From Brugia malayi (Eukaryota; Nematoda; Chromadorea; Rhabditida; Onchocercidae): DNA of 64,000 nt. A model generated the notes under the pieces. It was not told the origin of the DNA. It worked only from the letters and a program-made list of their open reading frames with translations, and did not search any database. Position numbers and translations under genes: made by a program. This document shows, piece after piece, positions 41,126 through 50,718 of this stretch; positions within the stretch are counted from its first letter, which is position 1; every line of letters begins with the position of its first letter. The DNA lies in the NCBI RefSeq assembly GCF_000002995.4, contig NW_025062294.1:1-64000 (forward strand), read 5' to 3'.

Positions 41126-41531
41126 TGTCGTGAAAGGTTGTCTGTTGGTTGATATTCGAATTGTTTGCAATACAGTAGAAGGATTAATAAGTCTTTATTT
41201 TTCGCAAACGTATTATTAGTAAACAGAGCAGTAAAAGAAGAGAAGATATTTTATCATAAAGAAGAAGATTGGAGGAGTTGATCTTGGTTAAACGAGCGTA
41301 GTCGACAATGATAATAATTAATGGTTTTGTTTATTAGGATTGAATTTATATGAGTGAAGATTGGGTGTGTCTAAGATAAAATCACATGTGTAAAGAATTT
41401 AAAGTGTTTACTACGAAGAGATTAAAAATACATGTGTGAATACTGTAGGATTGTTTACAATTTAAAAAGAGAGATGATTTATGATACTATGAAATTGGTT
41501 AGAAGTTTTCGCGAAATTATAATTCGCGACA
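41126..41531 (-). repeat. 3' LTR of the Pao element (complete)
   Basis: 406 bp running from TGTCGTGAAAGG to AATTCGCGACA on the plus strand. It is the longest LTR copy in the window and the reference for the solo LTR at 19486-19840. On its internal side it borders a CCCCCTTCGGGAG motif (minus strand) rather than an obvious polypurine tract. Confidence 0.9.
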
Positions 41532-41556
41532 CTCCCGAAGGGGGAGAGAAATTGTT

Positions 41557-42414
41557 TTAAGATGTAATTTTGAGAGAGTGATTTTGAGGTATATAGCTAA
41601 ATGTACGGAGTTTAATAGGTGGGATTTCTTCTTTAGTTATGAATTGAGTGTGTGGTGATTCTGTAGGGAGAGTAATAATGGTAGCTTGATTTGAATTTCG
41701 TTTTGAAGTATTACAAATGAGGGATTGAACTAATTTAAATTTACACTTAATAATAACTAAAATAGTTAATATTGTCACGATAACTATACAGATAAAAATC
41801 AATTTCCAATGTGTTATCACGTTTTCAAATTCTTCTTCTATCGGTAGAACAATTTCATTGAATTCCTTTCCCATTTGTTTGATAATTTCTTCTCCTTCTT
41901 CAGAGATTTCTTGCCAAAAGAGTTCATCTTTCATTTGATGTGGTATTGAATTAATTGTTTTTTGAGTTTGAGTTAGGATTTCCAATTCTGCATTAATTCT
42001 CTCAATTTCAAACTTACTTATTAAATCTCCTTTGAATTCGATATTTTCAATTGTTGATTGTTCTGATTTGCAAGGAGCCACCATCAAATTTCCGTTAATT
42101 CTTTTAGCTATCACATCGTTTCTTTGAAGTATTAGTTTCGTGGCAAGAGTAGGATTGTTGATTGATAGCCATTTGATCAAAAGTAATAAGTTATTTCTGT
42201 TTTGGCAACTTCTCTGCTGTGTTTCTTTGAGTTGTTGAAGGAATTCTTGTCTTAGTGAATCAGAAAGGTATTGAAGTTTTACGTTTTCAGGATCGTACTT
42301 TCTATCCGGAGACTTTTCCATCATCAATAGTTTGTTTGTTACTCTTCGTTTGAATTTTGTAGTAGAGTTCGAGTCATCTTCAACGTCTAGTTCAATAACT
42401 ATATCGTCCTGCAT
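41557..42414 (-). CDS. Retroelement env-like ORF B (membrane-anchored part), 285 codons
   Basis: An open frame beginning with an ATG that overlaps the stop of the upstream ORF (TAATG). It has a long polar/helical N-terminal part and one strong hydrophobic helix at about residues 203-226 (WKLIFICIVIVTILTILVII), followed by a basic Lys-rich edge and a tail of about 55 residues. This is the layout of the membrane-anchoring end of an envelope-like protein. There is no internal stop. Position after pol and before the 3' LTR fits env-carrying nematode Pao elements. No domain was identified by eye. Confidence 0.6.
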   Translation of the reverse strand: MQDDIVIELDVEDDSNSTTKFKRRVTNKLLMMEKSPDRKYDPENVKLQYLSDSLRQEFLQQLKETQQRSCQNRNNLLLLIKWLSINNPTLATKLILQRNDVIAKRINGNLMVAPCKSEQSTIENIEFKGDLISKFEIERINAELEILTQTQKTINSIPHQMKDELFWQEISEEGEEIIKQMGKEFNEIVLPIEEEFENVITHWKLIFICIVIVTILTILVIIKCKFKLVQSLICNTSKRNSNQATIITLPTESPHTQFITKEEIPPIKLRTFSYIPQNHSLKITS

Positions 42415-43529
42415 TAAAATTGGAGAGGTGAATCTACAATTTTTGTGTTTAATATAGGGGGATTTTTATCAATTATAAGCGATGCTTGTATCTCATCGAT
42501 GATGAAGTGGTTGTTATACTTTGTAGCCTTGAATCTTCCGATCTTTCGATATAAACAATGATTGGTCGTATCATTGCTATTCCATATGATAATGCTAGTA
42601 TTCGTTATGCATTCACCCTTTTGTGTCAAACAGTCTTTTATATCTTCAAGGTTAGAGACTAACCCTCTTCCATCGTAGATGAGAATTTCTCCTTGAGTTA
42701 ATATGAAGTTTGAAGTTGATTGACAGTTAACTCCTAACCATCCATAGGAGTATTGTATTTCCTTATTCGTTATCCATTGATTAGGAGAAGATTGAATCAG
42801 TCCAATTCCGTTCATTTGTTTTCGAATATTTAAATATCTGCAGAATTGTGAAGAAGTTGCGGTAGTAGACGTATGGTCTGACACTACCGATAGCGATATT
42901 CTGAGAAAGGCTTTCGTGCATACAGTCCGTGTAATGTTACTACATTTTATAGCTGGTATTCTTACATGGGTGCGTGTGTACACATCCACTTTGTGATATG
43001 TAGCATTTTTGTGAATAATTTCTTCACAATTCCATTTTTCAGGAATATTAAAGGGTACTCCAGTAATCCAATTACAGCTATTGTTAGCTAATACCTGTCT
43101 TGGTATTAATGACATCATCGTTATTAATGATAAAGTTTTTATCAAAAGATTAGACTTGTCCTTAGCGTAGATTGTAGTTTGTGATTTTTTAGCACTTCTG
43201 GTTCGTCGAGCAATGGGTTCTTCTGGTTCATCTTCCACTTTTTCTTCTTTATCTTCAGTAGCATCTATTTCCATAGGATAAAGCATATTTATTGATCGAT
43301 CGATTTGTTTTCCATTCGGTAATTGTATTGTTGCACTCCTTATTTTTCCATCCCATCCTCGATTAATTTTTATTATCCTTGCCAATTTCCATACACCACG
43401 AGGTATTTCTGGTTCATTTAGTAATACTATCTCATTTTCATGTGGTACTCTTTTTTCTATTATTCTAGGTGATTTTAATTCTCTTTGTGTGCGTTCTCTA
43501 AGACTTGTAAGATATTCTTCTTTCCACAA
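42414..43529 (-). CDS. Retroelement ORF: pol C-terminus plus env-like ORF A, 371 codons
   Basis: Residues 1-88 carry the post-integrase domain typical of Pao pol ends (motifs PRGVWKLARI and GWDGKIRSATIQLPNG). A charged linker follows, then a hydrophobic signal-like segment (about 126-148, ending PRQVLA). The remaining 220 residues are Cys- and NxS/T-rich, as in a secreted glycoprotein ectodomain. The ORF stops at 42414-42416, overlapping the next start by one base. The signal-like segment plus ectodomain supports an env-like function. Whether the two env ORFs were once one frame cannot be told here. Confidence 0.6.
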   Translation of the reverse strand: MWKEEYLTSLRERTQRELKSPRIIEKRVPHENEIVLLNEPEIPRGVWKLARIIKINRGWDGKIRSATIQLPNGKQIDRSINMLYPMEIDATEDKEEKVEDEPEEPIARRTRSAKKSQTTIYAKDKSNLLIKTLSLITMMSLIPRQVLANNSCNWITGVPFNIPEKWNCEEIIHKNATYHKVDVYTRTHVRIPAIKCSNITRTVCTKAFLRISLSVVSDHTSTTATSSQFCRYLNIRKQMNGIGLIQSSPNQWITNKEIQYSYGWLGVNCQSTSNFILTQGEILIYDGRGLVSNLEDIKDCLTQKGECITNTSIIIWNSNDTTNHCLYRKIGRFKATKYNNHFIIDEIQASLIIDKNPPILNTKIVDSPLQF

Positions 43530-43594
43530 CTTCCAAAAGACATCTAATGTGTTAAGAGTGGTAGTCCAATACTTGACTAATTTATCTTTAGTCT

Positions 43595-45319
43595 TTATTG
43601 TATAAGGGTATATTCATCTTGGTCACTATCATAATTTATTGGTAGATCTAATGAAGCCATAGGTGATATAAAATCAATTGGACGAATGATTCTGTAGTCG
43701 TCAAACCCTACATAAGTTAATGGACGGGTATTAAGGATTCCTTCTATTTCAACTATTAATGTTATTAATTCTCCTTCCTTTAGAAGTTTTCTTCCTATTG
43801 CTCTTCTTAATGCCCTTTTTGTGAGTCCTATAAGTCTTTCATATACACCACCCCCCCATGGTGCTCTTGGTATAGTATTTTTCCATATCATACCCTTTGT
43901 AGCCAAAAAGTTAGCGTTTTCTTCCATAATGATTTTGAATACCAGTTGAAATTGGCTTGCATTATCGCTTAATATTAATTTTGGATATCCACGTCGAGCG
44001 ATAAATCTTCTTAAAACATGCGAAAAATTCTCGGCAGATAAATTCTCCGCCATTTCAAGATGAACTGCTCTGGTAGTGAAGCACGTAAAAAGTGCTATCC
44101 ATCTTTTGACTAGACCAGTATTAGATTTGACTGAAAGAGGACCCATATAATCAAGGCCGACTTGTTCGAAGGTCCTGGATCGTTTTACTCGTGTTTCTGG
44201 TAAACTTGGCATCGCTGGCAGTTTAAACGGTTTAGCTTTCCAGCGAATGCAATAACAGCATAGGTTTATAATTCGTTTTACAGCAGCTCTTCCTCTCGGT
44301 ATCCAATATTTTCGTCTTAATTCAGATAACGTATGTGCAATACCTGCGTGATATAATTCATTATGCTTGTGTAAAATAATAAGATCAGTAGTATAATTAT
44401 GATCCGGTAAATATATAGGATATTTGCTTTCGTCCATTAATTCTGAATTTTCCAGTCGGCTCCTTAATTTCCATAAGTTATCACTTTCATCTAGATATAG
44501 ATTCCATTTTTCCTTTTCGTCCTCCGTTAGCAATCGTGATTGGGCCTGTCTGATCAGCATAGTCTCTGCTATATCGTAATCAACTTTAGTCATATATTTC
44601 TTTTTTACGGATAATGGTTCTAGCCACACTAATTTCTTTTTGCAGGTTTGTTTAATAAATCTAAAAGTCCAAACAGTTACTCGAACTAGTTTTGTCCAAC
44701 TGCTGAAGCGACATACGTCAATAAATTCAATTGTATTCCTTTTAAAAGTTTGAGTCATCTTTGTTAAATTCAAAGCAATTGCTTCTGCAAATTCATCGTT
44801 TCCTGAATAGCGAAGTTTGCACTTTGGCCATTCAGATTTCTTGAGTTCCAACCATCGAGGTCCTTTCCACCATTGTTTACAATTTTGGAGTTTAAGTGGT
44901 GATACTCCTTTGGTGGCTATATCTGCTGGATTTTGATCACTTGGTATGTAATTTAATTCGAAGTTAGATTTCCTTATTTCTTCGATGCGATTTTGTATAA
45001 ATCTGGGAAGCAGCTTTGTATAATTCTGTATCCAGTAAAGAACACATTTTGAATCCGTCCACAAAGTAACTTGATTATTTTCAAGATTTAATTGTTTCAA
45101 TACGAACTGAGCTGCTCTTACTCCAATTAGTACAGATAATAATTCAAGTCTAGGAATTGACATACCTTTAATTGGAGCAATTCGAGATTTAGCATAAATC
45201 AAAAATGAATTCGAATATGTGTTTTGATATCCATGATTGAGAATATAAATAGCTGCAGAATAGGCAACTTTCGAAGCGTCAGTAAATATATGGAATTCTG
45301 TTAATTGTGAAGTTTCCAT
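43595..45319 (-). CDS. Pao pol fragment: RNase H and integrase, 574 codons
   Basis: An open frame with an RNase H domain near its start ([33 protein letters not shown]). Around residues 320-350 it has an HHCC zinc-binding motif ([18 protein letters not shown] ... CCYC). The integrase core follows with the Asp-Asp-Glu residues visible in [16 protein letters not shown] and [11 protein letters not shown]. The frame ends at 43595-43597, where the reading shifts before the pol C-terminal domain. An upstream in-frame TAG at 45410-45412 and a frame change near 45555 cut it from the RT. Confidence 0.85.
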   Translation of the reverse strand: METSQLTEFHIFTDASKVAYSAAIYILNHGYQNTYSNSFLIYAKSRIAPIKGMSIPRLELLSVLIGVRAAQFVLKQLNLENNQVTLWTDSKCVLYWIQNYTKLLPRFIQNRIEEIRKSNFELNYIPSDQNPADIATKGVSPLKLQNCKQWWKGPRWLELKKSEWPKCKLRYSGNDEFAEAIALNLTKMTQTFKRNTIEFIDVCRFSSWTKLVRVTVWTFRFIKQTCKKKLVWLEPLSVKKKYMTKVDYDIAETMLIRQAQSRLLTEDEKEKWNLYLDESDNLWKLRSRLENSELMDESKYPIYLPDHNYTTDLIILHKHNELYHAGIAHTLSELRRKYWIPRGRAAVKRIINLCCYCIRWKAKPFKLPAMPSLPETRVKRSRTFEQVGLDYMGPLSVKSNTGLVKRWIALFTCFTTRAVHLEMAENLSAENFSHVLRRFIARRGYPKLILSDNASQFQLVFKIIMEENANFLATKGMIWKNTIPRAPWGGGVYERLIGLTKRALRRAIGRKLLKEGELITLIVEIEGILNTRPLTYVGFDDYRIIRPIDFISPMASLDLPINYDSDQDEYTLIQ

Positions 45320-45552
45320 TATAAATCTTGGCAGCTCTATTATATTTGTTGGCCATTCTTTGATGAGATTTATCCACTGTTGTTCGTCCTGTTTGTTTAA
45401 AGATTGATCCTATGGAATGTTTTCTTTCCATAAGTATTGTATGAATAATTTAAGTTTGATCATTATAGGAACGAGAAGACCCAATGGATCGTATTGGGAG
45501 GCTATGAATTGTAGGATAGTCCTCTTTGTTAAACTTTTTCCTATCCATGGTT

Positions 45553-46352
45553 TCAGAGTGTCACACGGATAATATCTCGTTCATGGTTCCATTTAAGACC
45601 AAGAAAATTTTCCTGGTTTGTTTGGCTTAGGTCGCATTCAGCTATTCTTTTGTTAAATTCTTCGTCATTTGAAAGAAATTCTCTTATGTTCATCGATGCT
45701 TCACCAAAAATTTCTTTCGTTCTTTCATATTTATATAAGGCCTCTTCTGTTCCATTAGCTGATATAATAACGTTGTCTACGTATAAGTTCTTTCTTATCT
45801 CCCATGCCAATTCACTACCATGATTTTCTAGGTGGTAATTTAATGTTGCTGCTAATAAGAAGGGTGAGGATATTATTCCAAAAGGAACTCTCTTAAATCG
45901 GTAACATTTTATATTTTCATTGGTTAGTTCTTTATCAATTCTTTATCTTTATCAATATCATCCAACCAAAGAAAACGTGTACAATTTCTTTCCTCATTTT
46001 GTAGTTCTAGTTGTAAAAATGCCTTTTCGATATCAGCGGTTATCACTATTTTCATCATCCGAAAACGTAATATTACTCCAACTAAATCCGGTAACATTAC
46101 TGAACCTTGATATAGTACTTCATTTAAGCTTTTAAAACCTTTGTGATGTGCTGAGGCATCATATACTATTCTTAATTTAGTTGTTGATTTACTAGGAGTT
46201 AATACTTCATGATGTGGTAAGTAATGAATAACGCCTACCTCATCCTTTGGAGGTACTTTTTCAATTATACCTGAATGTAGTTGATCCATAAGTATTTGAT
46301 GATATGAATGGAGATTTGAATTATGTTGTAGGCAGTTGATCAAATTCTTCAA
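45553..46352 (-). pseudogene. Pao reverse transcriptase, frame-broken
   Basis: Two open pieces, 46352-45924 and 45810-45553. The first carries LRIVYDASAHHKG, then ADIEKAFLQLELQNEERNCT and RFLWL, the first RT catalytic Asp region. The second has NLYVDNVI at the second catalytic position (YVDN instead of YVDD) and [12 protein letters not shown]. The frame changes between them near 45915, by a short duplication of TTCTTTATC-like sequence. Whether Asn in YVDN is a lineage trait or a lesion cannot be decided here. Confidence 0.8.
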
Positions 46353-46427
46353 TCGTCCCAGGCATAATCCATAATTATTGCTTAATTTTTGTTTGGAGTC
46401 CTTCCATGGCCAACAAACCTGATATCT

Positions 46428-47201
46428 TTAACCCTGTTTGATGATGGTCCGTTTGAAATGCTTTAAAGCCTGATCATCATCATCATCTTGAGGTGATTCT
46501 TGGATACCAATCGTCTCTAATTTCCAAAAATTTTCTAGCTCCGAGTTAATACTGGCGTTTGTAGAATATACTACTTCTTTAGGATATAATTCGTTCTTGC
46601 AAAGCTTCTTAATATCTCCACTTCCAACAATCACAGGACCAACTTTTGATTGAACCAACATATGCCCTGATTTCAATTCCTTGATTTCTCGTAGACTAAT
46701 AAATTTGAAAAAATAGTCAGCTCCAATCAATACATAAGGTTTTTTCCAATAATTTGTTAAATTTTGAATTTGAAGTTCATTTGATGTCTCCACTACCTGC
46801 AGTTCGTTCGTTAAATAATCAATTATATTTGCTTGTAATGGTATGATTTCGCTTCCTGTAGTTAGCACATTTAGTTGTATGCGAGCAGTGGGACATGATT
46901 TCGGTTCTTTCATACCAAATGGAGCTATTCTCATGATTTGAGTTTTTGTTTCGGTTAACTTTAATTGACGTGATAATTTTTTAGAGATGAAGGAGAGTTG
47001 CGATCCAATATCAAATAATGCAAGGGCATTTTGTTGTAGTTGAGGTTGTGATGGATTAAAAACCTTTATCTCCTTACATAAAAGTAAAGTTTCCTTTGTC
47101 TGTTTGGATCGAGTTGTTAATGTCGAGTTGTAGAGGGAAGTTGAACAATCCTTTCGTTTCGAAGGTTCAATTCTTTCTTGCTCTTCATTTCTTTGAGACA
47201 T
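46428..47201 (-). CDS. Pao aspartic-protease region, 257 codons
   Basis: An open frame containing ALFDIGSQLSFIS at about residues 62-74, the D-x-G-S catalytic motif of Pao-type retropepsins (Ile where Thr/Ser is usual). YVLIGADYFFKF lies near residue 155, and the end is acidic. It lies between the gag zinc knuckles and the RT. It ends at 46428-46430 before the RT piece that begins at 46352. Confidence 0.75.
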   Translation of the reverse strand: MSQRNEEQERIEPSKRKDCSTSLYNSTLTTRSKQTKETLLLCKEIKVFNPSQPQLQQNALALFDIGSQLSFISKKLSRQLKLTETKTQIMRIAPFGMKEPKSCPTARIQLNVLTTGSEIIPLQANIIDYLTNELQVVETSNELQIQNLTNYWKKPYVLIGADYFFKFISLREIKELKSGHMLVQSKVGPVIVGSGDIKKLCKNELYPKEVVYSTNASINSELENFWKLETIGIQESPQDDDDDQALKHFKRTIIKQG

Positions 47202-47210
47202 TGTATTGTT

Positions 47211-48548
47211 TTAAAGAAAGTGAATTCCTTTTATTACATAAAGACTATTATGTAAGCTTTTGCAATAAAAACATTGTTTTTTGACATTACAATTCTGTTC
47301 TTTGTGACTGTCTCTAAGACGAATAGTACATTTCTTCAATACTTTGAGACGACTAAGTCGAGCATTGAGAGTCGTGTAGTTCACGCAATCGCTGTCCCAA
47401 TGATCTTGATTGCAGAATACACATGGTCGTCTTTTTGTTGTTGTAGTTTTTGAAGTATTTTGATTATCTTTTATTGTCGACAGTGCTGAAGTTCCTCCGG
47501 GATTGTATCGTTGTTTTTGTTCCGGTTTGGTAGTTGTAGATTTAATATTGAGCTGAGTGAGTGAATGTTGACAGTTTCTGATCTGTTCATTCACATTAAC
47601 TAAACTTGTTAAAAAGTTTCTTAGTTTGAGAATTGACCAAGGCATGTCCTTCTTCTTATGTTTATATATTTTATTTAATATCCATAATGGCAACTTGCTC
47701 TCGATCAAGATTTCAATATTTGAATGTTCGAGGCTTTCTCCTAGAGCTTCTAACTGGCGCAGTACTCGTTCTATATTTTCAATTGTTCCAATCCATTCTC
47801 TTTCATTTCGTTTAATTGATTGGAGTTCGTTGTATAGTAATGTTGTTACTATTGAGTGATCGCCATATTTTTCATTGAGCAGTTTTCTGATGACTTCATA
47901 ATTCTCTGGAGCTATATCATATCCAGATATTGCTTGTAGAGCCTTTCCTTTAAGACATGAGTACAAGTAATTCTATTTTTGTATTTCTGGAATCGCTGGT
48001 GTGTGGACTGCTGCGTTAAAACTGCTCCAAAATTGTCGCCATTGTCTAGGGTCTCCATCGAAAGTAGGGAGCGATAAATGAGGAAGATTTACATTAATAT
48101 TTGAAGAAGGAGTAAATTTTGCTTCTTCTTTTGTTTGTTTGTTCGTCAACTCTTTTGAGAGTTGTTTTAAGTTTTGGTCGACTTCATCCTTGTGCATTGT
48201 CAGTGTTATTACAGCTTCCTTTCCTTCGTGTAATAATTGAAATATTCCTTGGTCACCTTCTATTACTGTTTTGTATTTTTCTTCCTCTTCTTCTCTTCTT
48301 TTCATCGTGACGATTTGTTGAGTATATGTGAACCATTTATCGTTGATAGATTCAAGCGTAGTCACGCATAATTGGATTCTTCGAAGTTTATCTTCTAACA
48401 CTCTTTTTCTTATCACATAAAAATCTTCCTTTTCTTCTATTGTCATATTTGGATCTGGAAATTTGATCTCCAGTTGATTTACTTCTTTAAGAAAACTGAC
48501 TAACCTTTCCTTTGCCGGTTGAAAGCTCGCGATAATGTGGCTTGACAT
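47211..48548 (-). pseudogene. Pao gag, interrupted by an in-frame stop
   Basis: The frame starts at 48548, overlapping the primer-binding region. It gives a helical, charged matrix/capsid-type N-terminus with LPTFDGDPRQWRQFWSSFNA near residue 165, and stops at TAG 47973-47975. The same frame continues from the next codon with CLKGKALQAISGYDI, and at the end two zinc-knuckle-like CX2C groups (CVFCNQDHWDSDC and CFYCKSLHN). It closes at 47211. The TAG is a single in-frame stop in an otherwise continuous frame. Confidence 0.8.
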
Positions 48549-48550
48549 GT

Positions 48551-48567
48551 CCCGGCTCGTGGCACCA
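48551..48567 (-). other. Primer-binding site of the Pao element
   Basis: On the minus strand TGGTGCCACGAGCCGGG begins eight bases inside the 5' LTR. The TGG start matches the CCA end of a tRNA. I have not identified which tRNA. Confidence 0.6.
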
Positions 48568-48575
48568 ATAAATTT

Positions 48576-48794
48576 TGTCGTGAAAGATTGTCTGGTTGAT
48601 ATTCGAATAGTTGCAATACAGTAAAAAGACTAATATGCCTTTATTTTTGGAAGACGTAATATTAATAAATCGAGCAATAAAAAGAGAAGGAATTTATAAA
48701 ACAAGACCGGAGGAATTGAAATTGGTTAACCGAGTAGTAATCGACCTTAAAGACAAATAATCAATGTAATTTTTTAGGATTTAATTTTATATGA
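48576..48794 (-). repeat. 5' LTR of the Pao element, truncated
   Basis: Alignable with 41126-41354 of the 3' LTR from TGTCGTGAAAGATTG to TTATATGAG. Similarity then stops abruptly at 48794 and the outer 177 bases (the U3 end) are missing. Many differences between the two LTRs suggest an old insertion. Confidence 0.85.
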
Positions 48795-48903
48795 GACAAT
48801 TTTTTTTAATGAAATAAATTCTCTAACAATGTTAAAATGATGATAAAATGTATGCCGATCATACTAAACAGTGCATACCTTGACGGCAAAAATTGAATTT
48901 CAG

Positions 48904-49060
48904 ACATGTTATTATTGGCAGCCGGATCATGTTGAACAGTCTGTGCTTCAGCAATCTGCTTTGTCATCAACTTTATGGAAATACTCCTGCTTTACTTTAT
49001 AACTCTCGCGGTCAGTTTATCTTTGATTGCTCCTACCAGGAATATAATATCTTGAATATA
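48904..49060 (+). pseudogene. Possible coding remnant beside the Pao element
   Basis: After GAATTTCAG the plus strand reads TCYYWQPDHVEQSVLQQSAL and SSTLWKY. It then turns to a stop in that frame (49000-49002) while another frame reads TPALLYNSRGQFIFDCSYQE. This looks like an exon with a frame change near 48985. No partner exon or family was recognised, and the orientation is opposite to the GPCPD1 remnant. Confidence 0.3.
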
Positions 49061-49179
49061 ATATCTAGAGATTGTTTAAAAACGAATGAGTTAAACATCT
49101 TTACGTTGAGGAAATATAATATTATGAAAACTACATATGATTTTATCATGATTATAAAAAGAATCAATTAGTAGTTTAA

Positions 49180-50120
49180 TTATTCTGTTTAATCTATGTG
49201 CTCATCTAATGATTTTCTGGATCAGTCAGCAATAGTATTGTGGAAGTTTGTTTAGCTGCAGGAACATGTCTTACATGTCTATTTTTTTTTTTTTTTTTTG
49301 GCAACCATACCTTGGTTATTTATATTAGACTTTATTAGAGTTAATTAAGATTCCACTTAAAGACAAAAAAAACATCATCTTGCCAACATCGAAGCATCAG
49401 CCTATATCTAAAAATTATTTCTATTTCAATTTTTAAATTATTTAACTAAAATGTGTTTTAAACTGTTTAGAAAAAAAAGAGAAGATGAGAAATGCATCTG
49501 AGACAAGTTTATTCAAGGAATGAACAATTGGAATAAACAAGTGAATTTTACATTTCAGAGTGCTGATAGAATGAAAGAAAATATTGCAATAATTTACAAA
49601 GTAGTGCAAAAGCTTGAGAAAATCATAAATAGTTGAGTTTATTGTTATTATCGCAACACTGGCAGGAGATGAAAAAAAAATAATTAATGGACGTAAAGTT
49701 TTGAAGGGAACGAATTATTTGAAATTTTCAAAAATTAAATTGGTATTAGCAAACGATAAAATACAAGGGTAGAAGAAGTAAAACGAAAATATTAATTGGG
49801 CAATATTGAGGTTGATGATAGAAATAAAAAGATTTGAATAAATCGGATGACAGATTTTTTATAACAAATAACTTTTAATTATTTGTTTACTTGTCATAGT
49901 TTATGTTTTATTTTACTAAAAGAAAATAAAATATGCAAAAAATTATGCATTTGATTAAATGAATGAACAATTTGTAAAAGTTAGAAAAGTATCTGATATA
50001 TGATATTGCAAAAATATTGAAGATTATACATTAATTAATGTTGATAACAACAATTCCGGCAGTTGATACTTAAATTAACTTAAATAATTATTTCTCTTGC
50101 CGAAATAAGGCACAATTTTT
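49180..50120. other. AT-rich intergenic stretch
   Basis: Nothing coding or structured is supported beyond poly-T runs (49282-49299). Confidence 0.45.
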
Positions 50121-50127
50121 TTTATTT

Positions 50128-50718
50128 TCATTCTACAGCAATAAAATTCCAATTACATTGTAAACCAATAATAACAACAATACCCACAGTAATAACGCCA
50201 AGTATAGCAGTACCAGCAAAATAAACGTAAAGAATCGGCGTACATTCACGATCCAATATCAAGTTTATCCGCTCTTGAAATCCTAATCGTTGTTCCTGCA
50301 ATATTATTTATCAAATTATTTCATTCTACTTGTCGAAATAATACACGTAAGTAAAGTTATTCAGCTTCAAAAAAAAAATTTAATTTAGTCAATCAACTTT
50401 AATAATTATTAATTGAAAATTACTCAATTATAATTAATAAATCTTCAAAAATAACACTTTTTGTCGTTTTTTTTTTTTTTTTTTTTCTAACATTTTTTGC
50501 TTATATGAATTAGAAAGTTAAATAATGCATGAAATTGAACTTAAATTCTAGTTAATCCAGCATTATAAAAAAAGAAAACAAACTAAAAATACCCGTCCAA
50601 CCATATCTGATCCTATAGTTTCAAAATCTAATGTTGGTATCGCTTTCTTGATATTTTTACTACCAGGAAGAGGTGGAGGAGTTGCCGAATCAAGCGGTGT
50701 TTGCATATCAGCATCCAT
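50128..50718 (-). CDS. Small single-pass membrane protein, 2 exons, 97 aa
   Basis: Exon 1 (50718-50593) reads MDADMQTPLDSATPPPLPGS then KNIKKAIPTLDFETIGSDMV and GR, ending at a GT donor in phase 0. Exon 2 (50295-50128) follows ATTGCAG with EQRLGFQERINLILDRECTP, then one hydrophobic helix (YFAGTAILGVITVGIVVIIG) and a short end before TGA. It is intact, with no signal peptide: Pro-rich cytoplasmic N-terminus, helix near the C-terminus. The family is not recognised. The layout resembles the 121-aa gene at 20847-22036, but no sequence similarity is seen. Confidence 0.6.

Larger units (their letters stand above)
41126..48794 (-). mobile_element. Pao/BEL LTR retroelement with env-like ORFs, degenerate
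   Basis: A 7.7-kb element on the minus strand: 3' LTR 41126-41531, internal region 41532-48575, partial 5' LTR 48576-48794. The order gag, protease, RT, RNase H, integrase, then an env-like region, and the LTR ends TGTCGCG/CGACA with 5-bp duplications at the solo copy, fit the Pao/BEL group. gag-pol is broken by stops and frame changes (near 47973, 47205, 45915, 45555, 45410 and 43596). The 5' LTR has lost its outer part, so this copy should be unable to move on its own. No target duplication can be identified (left flank CCTTT). Confidence 0.92.

Noticed and set aside
45920..48310. Plus-strand ORFs within the Pao element
   Set aside because: Shadows of the minus-strand gag-pol frames.
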